NCBI GenBank assembly: GCA_041736155.1
Contig: JBGSUL010000087.1
Coordinates: forward strand, 1-20,738
DNA: 20,738 nucleotides
From: JANPLN01 sp041736155
Lineage (GTDB): Bacteria; Bdellovibrionota; Bdellovibrionia; Bdellovibrionales; JAGQZY01
Direction of reading: 5' to 3'
In this document: positions 1-6,610 of the stretch, piece after piece
Numbering within the stretch: position 1 is the first letter of the stretch
Layout of the letters: every line of letters begins with the position of its first letter
Notes under the pieces: model-generated
Told to the model about the DNA's origin: nothing
Seen by the model: only the letters and a program-made list of their open reading frames with translations
Database searches by the model: none
Made by a program: the position numbers and the translations under genes

Positions 1-91
1 GGATCGCTATTCCCGTCGAAAAGTGCTCTTTAACGATCAAACTCTTCTTTTTCTGTGTAAAACGTTTACGCTTTGTAGGCGTTACTTCCAT
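1..91 (-). CDS. IS3-family transposase OrfA, N-terminal fragment (runs off left edge)
   Basis: Thirty codons are visible from the ATG at 89-91 reading leftward, beginning MEVTPTKRKRFTQKKK and continuing SLIVKEHFSTGIAI before the window ends. The basic stretch followed by xxKxxIVxxxFxxGxxI resembles the start of the helix-turn-helix OrfA (InsA-like) protein of IS2-type elements in the IS3 family. OrfA binds the element ends and, through frameshifting, contributes to the OrfAB transposase. A purine-rich AGGGGG lies just upstream of the ATG as a ribosome site, and an inverted-repeat end (111-134) lies directly beyond it. The rest of the element is outside the window, so intactness cannot be judged. 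Family assignment is moderate; the matching right-hand element supports it. Confidence 0.7.
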   Translation of the reverse strand, partial: MEVTPTKRKRFTQKKKSLIVKEHFSTGIAI

Positions 92-110
92 AAAGACCCC
101 CTGGGGTTGG

Positions 111-134
111 GTGTCCAAATCAAATCGGGGTCAC
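111..134. repeat. IS terminal inverted repeat (transposase 5' side)
   Basis: Read on the minus strand this end begins GTGACCCCGATTT and ends TTGGACAC. It matches the other IS end at 20606-20628 apart from a few single-base differences. It sits 20 bases upstream of the OrfA start codon, as expected for an IS3-family left end. The exact outer boundary (TGAC versus GTGAC) cannot be fixed, because the target duplication would need the unseen other end of this copy. Confidence 0.75.
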
Positions 135-566
135 AAACAAACACTACTTATAACTAATCGCCATTTCATATGCGTCCCCTTATACAAGAGTATTATTGTT
201 CGGTCTTTTGTCGAGAAAACATAAATAATAAAGTTTCGAATTGAGAAACTTGTCTCAAATTGAGATCTCTTGTATTAATCTGGTTTCCTCGTCATAAATT
301 TTGTGAATTTAAGCTTTTAGGTAATAGTTTGAGCGTTAAAGAGTTGTGATTTTTGGATGAGTTTGGACCAAAAGATAGCAGTAGAGGGTGAGAAGCCAAC
401 CAAAACTTCGTAAATAATTTTTTTACTTTTTACCATCATATTTTTGGTAAAATTGTTACAGCGCTCGGTAGAAATAGGTTCCGGATATTAGAATTCCGAT
501 ATCTGAATTCTAATATCTATGTTAGTAGAACTTACAGAAGGGGCGGGAAGAACAGAGAGGCCCCCC
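135..566. other. Non-coding stretch between IS end and pldA
   Basis: About 430 AT-rich bases with no convincing gene. It contains TTGAGA half-sites in dyad arrangement (241-269), a 7-bp TTTTACC/GGTAAAA hairpin (428-452), and a perfect 13-bp inverted repeat (484-517) just before pldA. An 18-codon frame starting at 358 has no ribosome site and is not called. No clear sigma70-type promoter for pldA could be assigned. Confidence 0.6.
484..517. repeat. Perfect 13-bp inverted repeat upstream of pldA
   Basis: Arm GATATTAGAATTC (484-496) is mirrored exactly by GAATTCTAATATC (505-517) across an 8-base spacer that itself contains GATATC. It lies about 50 bases before the preferred pldA start. It could be a dimeric regulator operator or a hairpin in the pldA leader. 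There is no T-tract after it, so it is not a typical terminator. Confidence 0.7.
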
Positions 567-1514
567 ATGCTGATCGCGACTTTCATTTTCACACTATTCC
601 TCTCTCAGGCCGAAGAAAAGCCCAACGAACAACAAGCGCCGACACCCCCTCAGACTCCCCAAGAAGAGGAGTTCACTCCCGATGTTATCTCCTACAGCAA
701 ACCCCTTAAAAACCGATACTCCTTGTTTTTGCATAAAAGAAATTATCTTCTGCCCCTCACTTACAACCGAAAAACCCATAACGAGTTGTATTCGGGTTTA
801 GTATCTGGCTTGGGGTCTTCGGCACCGAAGGAACCTTATTATCAAGATACCGAAGCCGAAATGCAGATCAGCTTTTTTGTTCCACTTTTTCACGATGTGC
901 TGAATTCGGGGTGGGATATGCTCTTTGCTTACACTTTTCACTCGTACTGGCAGGTCTATAATTCGGCGTGGTCTAAGCCCTTTCGCGAAAATAATTATAA
1001 TCCCGAATTATTTATGCGTCGGAATTTAGAATCATCCTGGCTAAAAAAATCGTTTATGGTCAGCGTGATGGATTTTGGTTTTATGCATGAGTCGAACGGA
1101 CAAATTCAACTTTTGTCGCGCAGCTGGGATCGCGCTTTTGCGCGCATGCATTTGTTAAATCAGCATCTCTCGGCGATTGTTACCGTTTGGTATCGCCTTC
1201 CCGATAAACCAGAGAAAGATGATAACCCCAATATTTATCGCTATTACGGTTATGGTGAGATCACTCTGCAAAAATCCATAGGAGCGCACACTATCGATTT
1301 TAAAATCCCTTTTTCTGAGAGACCAGGTTTGGAATTGAATTACTCCTATCCGTGGAAGGATTATGGAAGATTTTTCCTTAACCTTCGACAGGGTTACGCG
1401 CACTCATTGATCGAGTACAATAAAGAAATTCAACGCATCGGTATTGGCATTACACTGGAAAGTTTTTCCGATAAGCGCAGCGTAAACACGATAGGAAAAC
1501 CAGCAGCGTTGTGA
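567..1514 (+). CDS. pldA: Outer membrane phospholipase A (OMPLA/PldA family)
   Basis: OMPLA is a 12-stranded outer-membrane barrel that hydrolyses phospholipids misplaced in the outer leaflet. The signature HESNGQ followed by LSRSWDR (His174, Ser176, Asn177, Gly178, Asp188 from this start) aligns with the catalytic block of E. coli PldA (His142-Ser144-Asn156). Further matches are the DNPxIxxYxGY segment, GLELNYSYP, and a C-terminal SLIEYN...RIGIGI strand. The third catalytic position is Asp instead of Asn. I place the start at 567, not at the in-frame ATG at 519, because AGAGAGG precedes it and it begins directly with the hydrophobic signal MLIATFIFTLFLSQA; that signal lacks the usual basic N-terminus, so the longer form is possible. 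A Pro/Glu-rich linker follows the signal. The gene stands alone and converges with the methyltransferase gene 10 bases downstream. Confidence 0.9.
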   Translation: MLIATFIFTLFLSQAEEKPNEQQAPTPPQTPQEEEFTPDVISYSKPLKNRYSLFLHKRNYLLPLTYNRKTHNELYSGLVSGLGSSAPKEPYYQDTEAEMQISFFVPLFHDVLNSGWDMLFAYTFHSYWQVYNSAWSKPFRENNYNPELFMRRNLESSWLKKSFMVSVMDFGFMHESNGQIQLLSRSWDRAFARMHLLNQHLSAIVTVWYRLPDKPEKDDNPNIYRYYGYGEITLQKSIGAHTIDFKIPFSERPGLELNYSYPWKDYGRFFLNLRQGYAHSLIEYNKEIQRIGIGITLESFSDKRSVNTIGKPAAL

Positions 1515-1523
1515 GCCATAAAA

Positions 1524-2174
1524 TCAGGAGTTTATAAAATTCCTTATGACCTTAATTACGTCAGTGCCTCGGATTTCGTGAACTTTTTCAAATTTCAGGC
1601 GGCCCTTGCATAAGGCGTGGGCCTCTTGCAGGGTATTTTGATTATGATCTTCTAAATTTTTAAGCAGAACAAACGCTTGGCCTGTGGGTTTGAGTGAATA
1701 CTCAATGCCATTGAGTAAATGAGGGAGATCTGAATCTAGAAAAAAGCGACAACGGTTTTTAAATTCCGACGGCGAAAGTTTTCCTTGCGTGGGCTGAAAG
1801 TAAGGAGGATTGCAGACGATCAAGTCATATTGGGGGCTATGGGGATGCAGCTGGTTGTAGTTTATGGGTAAAAATTGTGTAGGCGTTTGAGTGAAAAGCG
1901 CTGCATTTTTTTGAAAATGCGACTGGTAAATTTCTTGAACTTCCAAAAAGTCGGCCCGCAAAAAGGATTGCTGCCTTTCATTGTAAAAATGAAAGAGGAG
2001 ATCAAGACCGATGATTCCACAGCCAGAGCAAAGGTCGAGAAGTTCATAACTTTCTATATTTTTATCTTTATAGATTTCAAATACATAACGCGCCAAAAAC
2101 ACTGAATCGTGGGAGAAGTGATAGTCTTCAGGCTGTGAATAGTGGAGAGTGAAATGACGATTGATAGTGCTCAT
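1524..2174 (-). CDS. TrmN6-like tRNA (adenine-N6)-methyltransferase
   Basis: A class I SAM-dependent N6-adenine methyltransferase of 216 residues, close to the length of E. coli YfiC/TrmN6, which makes m6A37 in tRNA1(Val). The N-terminus FTLHYSQPEDYHFSHDS matches the family's F.F.Q...YRFs.DS opening. Motif I is LDLCSGCGIIGLDL (residues 46-59) and binds SAM. Motif IV, the catalytic NPPY, is at residues 122-125 and is followed by FQPTQGKLSP. No Shine-Dalgarno sequence precedes the ATG; a TAATAT hexamer ends 12 bases upstream (2187-2192), so the leader may be very short. It is transcribed away from the hemerythrin gene's terminator and probably alone. The substrate tRNA is inferred from the family; a related HemK- or RsmC-like target is the main alternative. 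Confidence 0.8.
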   Translation of the reverse strand: MSTINRHFTLHYSQPEDYHFSHDSVFLARYVFEIYKDKNIESYELLDLCSGCGIIGLDLLFHFYNERQQSFLRADFLEVQEIYQSHFQKNAALFTQTPTQFLPINYNQLHPHSPQYDLIVCNPPYFQPTQGKLSPSEFKNRCRFFLDSDLPHLLNGIEYSLKPTGQAFVLLKNLEDHNQNTLQEAHALCKGRLKFEKVHEIRGTDVIKVIRNFINS

Positions 2175-2257
2175 ATTGTTTGAGACATATTAGAAACATC
2201 CTGTTTCGTTTGGCTAGTCATTTTTTGGAATTTTTTGAGGTCAAAATTTTGAATTTT

Positions 2258-2305
2258 AATAAAAAGACAAACTGCACTTGCGCCATCGTGAGCGCAAGTG
2301 CAGTT
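2258..2305 (-). terminator. Rho-independent terminator of the hemerythrin gene
   Basis: A perfect 14-bp stem (2270-2283 with 2292-2305, arm AACTGCACTTGCGC) with an 8-base loop is followed on the minus strand by TGTCTTTTTATT. It lies 36 bases after the hemerythrin stop codon. On the plus strand only a weak CAGTTTTAG tail follows, so it is chiefly a minus-strand terminator. Confidence 0.85.
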
Positions 2306-2340
2306 CAGTTTTAGAGCAAACCAGCTTGGGTTGCTATGAG

Positions 2341-2904
2341 CTAATGGTGGAGTTGTTGGGGTGACTCACTATTGATTTTTTGTAGAGTGTCGTCCTCATC
2401 AAAAGCCTCTATCAGCTCTTTCTCTTCTAAATAAAGAGCTCCTATCATTTGACGATCTTCAAGGTCGGAGTTTTTCTTAAACTCAGGGAAGATTTCGTCT
2501 TCCTCCTCATCAATGTGGTGTTCGACGAGTTCAGCCAAAACCTTAACTCTCGCCGACCAAAGATTTTCATCACTTGTTTGTTCAGCAGCGGCCATGATCT
2601 CTTCGGCTAAATCATGCTCGACGTCGCCTTCCAGGCCTTCTTCCTCCATATCAATCTCTTCTTTGAGAAAAACATACAGAGATTTTTCTTCGGCTTTTGC
2701 GTGTTGGGTGAGGAGGGGATAGAACTGATCAAAGGCCTCTTGTCTATCGGCAAGACTTTGTTCGGTGTCTTTCATGACTTTAATTAACTTTTTAAGTGGC
2801 TTGTGGTCTGCTTTGAGTAGGGCGATCACATCTTCACCATCCGTCTCGTCGTGTTTGTGGTCAGACATTTTTTTTTGTTTTGCGGTTTTATATTTTTTTG
2901 ACAT
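2341..2904 (-). CDS. Hemerythrin HHE domain protein
   Basis: A cytoplasmic 187-residue protein with one hemerythrin-like four-helix bundle, a non-heme di-iron fold that binds O2 or NO or senses iron and redox state. Candidate iron ligands in order are His34 (ADHKPLKKLI), His68 and Glu72 (QHAKAEE), His97 (VEHDLAEE), and His129/His130 with Glu134 (EHHIDEEEDEIFPEF). The first 20 residues are lysine-rich and lie outside the fold. The tail is acidic and ends QQLHH. Start choice is firm: GGAGG sits 7 bases before the ATG. The gene is a single unit with its own terminator. The physiological role (oxygen storage, nitrosative stress, repair of iron centres) cannot be told from sequence, and no regulator gene adjoins it. 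Confidence 0.88.
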   Translation of the reverse strand: MSKKYKTAKQKKMSDHKHDETDGEDVIALLKADHKPLKKLIKVMKDTEQSLADRQEAFDQFYPLLTQHAKAEEKSLYVFLKEEIDMEEEGLEGDVEHDLAEEIMAAAEQTSDENLWSARVKVLAELVEHHIDEEEDEIFPEFKKNSDLEDRQMIGALYLEEKELIEAFDEDDTLQKINSESPQQLHH

Positions 2905-3014
2905 TTGATCCTCCAGTAGAATTTTTCTAAAACTTACTTGAGCAAATAAGATGCCAACCGGCGGGGGCTAAATGAAAGGGTAGCGAGAATTGTAGTGCAC
3001 ACTCGACGGGATAA

Positions 3015-3045
3015 TTTTCCACATCTAGATAAAGTCGGTGGAAAA
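3015..3045 (-). terminator. Possible weak hairpin after the pseudouridine synthase gene
   Basis: TTTTCCAC (3015-3022) pairs with GTGGAAAA (3038-3045) across a 15-base loop. It lies 23 bases beyond the stop codon of the minus-strand gene. The tail after the stem is not T-rich outside the stem itself, so terminator function is doubtful. Confidence 0.3.
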
Positions 3046-3067
3046 ATATGACGTTTTCAGCCTAAAC

Positions 3068-3709
3068 TTAAAAGAGTGCGGAGAATTCTGTTGGAATGTC
3101 CGTTTTAAAAGAGTGAGATAAAATATCAACGCTGAGGCAGTGTAAAAACATGCGTTTCTGTGAATACAGTTGGGCCATTTTTTCGTTGTACTTAGGATTA
3201 TTGTAACGTGGGTCGCCGACAATGGCATGATTGTCGAGCGCGGCGTGTTTGCGAATTTGATGTTGCCGTCCAGTGATCAGATCAAATTCACAAAGTGAGA
3301 AGTACGAGCTTTTTTTCACTACTTTAAATTGGGTTTCGCAAGGTACGCGGCTTTTAGAAAGGCCTTGGGGATTTTTTCGACCTTCGGCTTTATCCGTGAG
3401 TGGTCGATTCCATGTTCCTGCATCTTGGTCCATTGCGCCTTTTAAAACTCCACAATAGATTTTTCGGGTGAGTTTTGCCTCAAACTGCTGCGCCCAGAGT
3501 TGAGCTGTTTTTGTATTTAAAGCTAAAATTTGTATGCCACTGGTTTCTTTGTCTAATCGATGTACGGGAAATAATTTTTTAATTTCGAGTTGTTTCTCGA
3601 GCACTTGTAATAAATTTTGCGGATCTTCATTGTTGTGCACAGACAGTCCCGAAGGCTTGTTTACAACTAAAATATTTTCGTCATTAAAGAGAACGGGGAT
3701 GGTGAGCAT
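3068..3709 (-). CDS. RluA-family pseudouridine synthase (catalytic domain only)
   Basis: Converts uridine to pseudouridine in rRNA or tRNA. Of 213 residues, the visible family motifs are VVNKPSGLSVH (15-25), the catalytic HRLDKETSG with Asp53 (50-58), RKIYCGVLKG (82-91), and TGRQHQIRKHAA (146-157). There is no N-terminal S4 domain, as in RluA and TruC but unlike RluC and RluD. The start ATG overlaps the slyX stop by one base (TAATG), so translation is coupled. Two genes upstream on the same strand is a free-standing S4 domain that could supply RNA binding in trans. The exact target uridine cannot be stated; tRNA U65 (TruC-like) or an rRNA site are both possible. Confidence 0.88.
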   Translation of the reverse strand: MLTIPVLFNDENILVVNKPSGLSVHNNEDPQNLLQVLEKQLEIKKLFPVHRLDKETSGIQILALNTKTAQLWAQQFEAKLTRKIYCGVLKGAMDQDAGTWNRPLTDKAEGRKNPQGLSKSRVPCETQFKVVKKSSYFSLCEFDLITGRQHQIRKHAALDNHAIVGDPRYNNPKYNEKMAQLYSQKRMFLHCLSVDILSHSFKTDIPTEFSALF

Positions 3710-3906
3710 TAGTAGTGCGGCGGCTTTTCGTTTTTAGGATTTTGTGAGCTGTCACCCACGGTGACTTTGTCGATCAACATCTTTACGTTTTTTTCCATTT
3801 TCTCTAAGGTGAGATATTGGTCGTTGACGATTTTTTGTAGATCTTCGATGAGAATTTCTTGAAAAGAAATTTTCGTTTCTAAATCGACCAGACGTTTATC
3901 ATCCAT
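3709..3906 (-). CDS. slyX: SlyX family coiled-coil protein
   Basis: A small cytoplasmic protein of 65 residues. An amphipathic helix from about residue 3 to 47 (RLVDLETKISFQEILIEDL and onward) has the heptad pattern of a coiled coil, followed by a polar linker and the C-terminal PPHY that typifies SlyX. The family's molecular function is not established. It starts 5 bases after the S4-domain gene stops and its own stop overlaps the pseudouridine synthase ATG, so the three form one tightly packed operon. That position between an S4 domain and an RluA catalytic domain hints at a link to RNA modification, which is inference. Confidence 0.85.
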   Translation of the reverse strand: MDDKRLVDLETKISFQEILIEDLQKIVNDQYLTLEKMEKNVKMLIDKVTVGDSSQNPKNEKPPHY

Positions 3907-3911
3907 ACGAG

Positions 3912-4169
3912 TTAAAACCCTAAAATATCAACGTAGGTGGTACCTTTAGCTAAGCTTGAAGTAGGTTTGGCTCTTTGCCCTTTGATCAATATATGACCAT
4001 TGTTAAACAGGGCTTTGAATTTACTACGACTCATTTGCGTGAGAGTGGGTTGCTCTGTTTGAGATTTCATGGCAGCCAGCAAGCACGAATCAAGGCGATT
4101 CTGAGCACGATCCAGATCGAGGGTGATACGGAAGGATTTTTCAGGCTGAGGGGGGATAAAGTCTTTCAT
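3912..4169 (-). CDS. Free-standing S4 RNA-binding domain protein
   Basis: 85 residues, of which about 25-83 fit an S4 domain: NRLDSCLL at the start, then SRSKFKALFNNGHILIKG (residues 47-64), then a KPTSSLAKGTTYVDIL ending. The pattern RLDxxL...SRSxxxxLxxxGxxxxxGxxxKP is that of the N-terminal S4 domains of RluC and RluD, where it helps bind structured RNA. The N-terminal 20 residues are a proline-containing extension. AGGAG lies about 10 bases before the ATG. It is the first gene of the S4 - slyX - pseudouridine synthase operon. It could instead be an Hsp15- or YaaA-like S4 protein with an unrelated role, but the layout favours partnership with the downstream enzyme. Confidence 0.75.
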   Translation of the reverse strand: MKDFIPPQPEKSFRITLDLDRAQNRLDSCLLAAMKSQTEQPTLTQMSRSKFKALFNNGHILIKGQRAKPTSSLAKGTTYVDILGF

Positions 4170-4287
4170 GGTCTTGAGCTCCTAGAGATCCGCTTATATA
4201 TACAGACGCCCGTCAATTATACAATTGCAAATGAAAATCATGAAATTTATCTACAGACAAAGCTGCTAGAATTGCGGTGGATGGTGC

Positions 4288-4728
4288 CTACTCGGCGAGG
4301 GTCATTCTTAGGTCGCCGCTGTTCAACTCTCCGCGGCCTTGGTTTTCGGTGACTTCGGTGAGTTTGGGGCGGCCGGCCCAGAATCCCATTCCCATGGTGT
4401 TGAGAACGTAATAGGTTTTGTTCGCCTTTACGTCGATGGTCGCCACATCTCGAACTTCACCGTTAATAAAAAACGTGTATTTGTCAGGAGTTAAGTGCTT
4501 GTAAAAATAATTTCCACTCCCCAGCGCCCCTAGTTTTTTAGGTGTTTGTTCGTTTTCCCAGATGTTGTAACTCAAGGCCCAACCAAAAAAAGCACTCTCA
4601 CGGTAAAAATAGACAACGCCATAACCCGCTCTGGGTTTTGCCATAGTATTTTCTTTAGCTACTTTAACACCAGCACAGGCACTGAGAAGAGAAAGAGATA
4701 AAGCAAGAGTGGTCATTTTTAATTGCAT
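4288..4728 (-). CDS. DUF2846-like lipoprotein
   Basis: A 146-residue predicted lipoprotein: signal MQLKMTTLALSLSLLSAC with lipobox LSAC and lipidated Cys18. The mature part carries GYGVVYFYRES, then GNYFYKHLTPDKYTF and KANKTYYVL, the alternating pattern I associate with DUF2846 lipoproteins (a small beta-sandwich of unknown function). No acidic +2 residue follows the cysteine (Ala), so outer-membrane sorting is likely if Lol rules apply. AAGGA lies 11-12 bases before the start. It follows another small lipoprotein gene by 14 bases on the same strand, so the two are probably co-transcribed. The domain assignment is from pattern memory only. Confidence 0.7.
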   Translation of the reverse strand: MQLKMTTLALSLSLLSACAGVKVAKENTMAKPRAGYGVVYFYRESAFFGWALSYNIWENEQTPKKLGALGSGNYFYKHLTPDKYTFFINGEVRDVATIDVKANKTYYVLNTMGMGFWAGRPKLTEVTENQGRGELNSGDLRMTLAE

Positions 4729-4742
4729 AAATAATAGATCCT

Positions 4743-4934
4743 TTATTTAATTTTTATCGTCTTATCTTTGCAATTTTTGGTTTCGGTGTTGCCCCAAAAA
4801 CCATTAATGTAGAGGTAACACTCTTCAAACACCAGGGTATCCCCATCGCCTTTTGCTAGGTTTCGAACAAAGGGACCGTGAGTTGCACAACCACATGTTA
4901 TTAAGAGAGCAGTAATAAGAATAAGTGTTTTCAT
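4743..4934 (-). CDS. Small lipoprotein of unknown function
   Basis: 63 residues with a clear lipoprotein signal (MKTLILITALLITCGC, lipidation most likely at Cys16). The mature part, about 47 residues, contains two further cysteines (FEECYLYI and TKNCKDK) that could form a disulfide, and a basic tail KTIKIK. I do not recognise the family; the CYLYINGFW segment is reminiscent of small DUF-type lipoproteins paired with DUF2846-like genes. A weak AGGT precedes the ATG. It lies 29 bases downstream of tRNA-Cys on the same strand with no terminator between, so it may share the tRNA promoter. Confidence 0.6.
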   Translation of the reverse strand: MKTLILITALLITCGCATHGPFVRNLAKGDGDTLVFEECYLYINGFWGNTETKNCKDKTIKIK

Positions 4935-4963
4935 TTTAAATTACCTGTTTTTAAGTTTGAATT

Positions 4964-5037
4964 TGGAGGTGGTAGAGGAATTCGAATCCCCGTACACGGA
5001 TTTGCAGTCCGCTGCCTAGCCACTCGGCCATACCACC
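4964..5037 (-). tRNA. tRNA-Cys (GCA)
   Basis: Read on the minus strand the gene begins GGTGGTATGGCCGAGTGG and has a complete cloverleaf. The 7-bp acceptor is GGTGGTA/TACCACC, and the D-arm is GCCGAGTGGCTAGGC. The anticodon loop CTGCAAA carries GCA, and the T-loop is TTCGAAT. The discriminator is T (U), and CCA is encoded. U73 is the principal identity element for cysteinyl-tRNA synthetase, consistent with this isotype. Length is 74 bases with CCA. Confidence 0.95.
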
Positions 5038-5289
5038 AGAAGAGCTCAGGTTTATCTCATTAAAAACACAGCGAGAAAAGGGAGTTTTAAGGCTTTATGC
5101 GCGGCGCGAAAGGTTTTGTGAGCCACTATTCCATAATTTTTTGCCAATAAATTGCACACAAAGTCCAGTACAGGTCGAGTCTAGTCGGTCATTTCAAACC
5201 TACTTGAGTCCTGAAATGGGCTCCAGAGGCTCTTCTTAAGGGGGCGCCAAAACCTCCGATGAGTCTAGTGAAGAAATAGGGGAGGCATT

Positions 5290-6588
5290 ATGAAACAAAT
5301 AAGCAAACTAGGACTGGCCCTGACCATGATCGTCCTTACTGTCGGATGCGCAGATCATCAATTTAGTCAGTTAGAAACCACGCCGGTCGAGGATGGGAAC
5401 TCCGTAGATCCTGAAAAGCCTCAAGGCCCATCGATATTAGTGTTAGAAGCGCCAAACAGTGTTTTGGGAATCCACGATGAAGTCGCAGTGGCCTATCAAG
5501 TGGTACCGGGCACAGCTCCTGTTGAAAAAATTGAGTGTGTATGGAACACGATCAAAATCCCATGTTCTCCCGCGAAAGATCGTCTTTTGCTATTGGGTGG
5601 TAAACTTGGAGGACAAAAATTAAAAATCGAAGTGACAGATAAAAATGGTTTGAGTGATGTAAAATCCATTCCATGGGAATTATTTGAAAAATTTAAAAAA
5701 GAACAAACAAAGTTTTCCGTGGCGGATCATTCAAACCAAGTGGATGTACTCTTTGTGATCGACAACTCACCCTCTATGGTCGATGAACAGAAGAGTATGG
5801 CTGCGCGCTTCGAAAGTTTTATGGAGCGTGTAAAAGGACTCAATTGGCAGATCGGGATTACAACGACAGATCCGAATCATGGTGTTTATGGAGATGGTCG
5901 ACTTCAGGTTTTCCCCAACGGAAAGTATATGCTGACGTCGGAATTGGATGTGGCCACCGCTCGGGATTTGTTTGGTAAGACCATTCAAAGAAAAGAAGTG
6001 GGAAGTTCATCGGAGCAAGGGATACGTGGAACGTATCGTGCCATTCAGCGCTCTATGGGTGCGGCTGAAGAGATACATAATGACTTTTTCCGTGAACATT
6101 CGGCTCTCAACGTCGTAGTCATTTCGGATGAGAATGAATCTGGCACACAGTCTTTTAACAAAGGCACAGAGTTACAAAAGCTTGTGGAGACAAAGTGGGG
6201 AAGTGATAAAGCGTTTCGTTTTCACTCCATCATTGTTCGTCCCAATGATACCGCTTGTAAGGCCGCGGCGACAACGGGGGAACATTATTACGGATATGCT
6301 TATTACACTTTGACCAAGGCGACGAACGGAGTTCTTGGTGATTTGTGCGCAGATGATTATGGCAACCAGTTAACCATGATCGGTCAGTCCGTGGTGAATT
6401 CAAAAACAACGTACGATTTAGGTTGTATTCCTAAAGACATTAATGGCGACGGAAACCCTGATGTAAAAGTTCAATCCAGCGGAGCAAAACCTGTTCCTAA
6501 CTTTGTAATCAGTGGTGAGCAAATTATATTTTCGCAACCGCCACCTGTGGCCAATTATACGGTGGATTATTTCTGTCCACAAGATTAA
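5290..6588 (+). CDS. VWA-domain lipoprotein
   Basis: 432 residues with signal MKQISKLGLALTMIVLTVGC, lipobox TVGC and lipidated Cys20. Residues 47-130 look like an Ig/PKD-like beta domain. From about 150 a von Willebrand A domain begins: VDVLFVIDNSPSM holds the MIDAS Asp158-x-Ser160-x-Ser162, GITTTDP (189-195) probably supplies the threonine, and VVISDENES (276-284) the later aspartate. Such domains bind a divalent metal and a protein partner. A DINGDGNPD loop (383-391) resembles a calcium-binding FG-GAP or EF-like loop. ATAGGGGAGG directly precedes the ATG. The gene stands alone with its own terminator. Likely a surface or periplasmic adhesion or assembly lipoprotein; the partner is unknown. 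Confidence 0.82.
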   Translation: MKQISKLGLALTMIVLTVGCADHQFSQLETTPVEDGNSVDPEKPQGPSILVLEAPNSVLGIHDEVAVAYQVVPGTAPVEKIECVWNTIKIPCSPAKDRLLLLGGKLGGQKLKIEVTDKNGLSDVKSIPWELFEKFKKEQTKFSVADHSNQVDVLFVIDNSPSMVDEQKSMAARFESFMERVKGLNWQIGITTTDPNHGVYGDGRLQVFPNGKYMLTSELDVATARDLFGKTIQRKEVGSSSEQGIRGTYRAIQRSMGAAEEIHNDFFREHSALNVVVISDENESGTQSFNKGTELQKLVETKWGSDKAFRFHSIIVRPNDTACKAAATTGEHYYGYAYYTLTKATNGVLGDLCADDYGNQLTMIGQSVVNSKTTYDLGCIPKDINGDGNPDVKVQSSGAKPVPNFVISGEQIIFSQPPPVANYTVDYFCPQD

Positions 6589-6610
6589 GCCGGTTTTACA
6601 GTTCGCATTT

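Noticed and set aside
358..414. 18-codon frame beginning MSLDQKIAVEGEK in the left non-coding region
   Set aside because: No ribosome site or neighbouring support; too short to distinguish from chance.
3975..4352. 125-codon open frame on the plus strand
   Set aside because: It lies opposite the S4-domain gene and the lipoprotein gene end, has no ribosome site and no recognisable motif; the minus-strand genes have clear domain or signal features.
5179..5271. Direct repeat GAGTCTAGT (twice) upstream of the VWA lipoprotein gene
   Set aside because: Only 9 bases, two copies about 80 bases apart; not distinguishable from chance.
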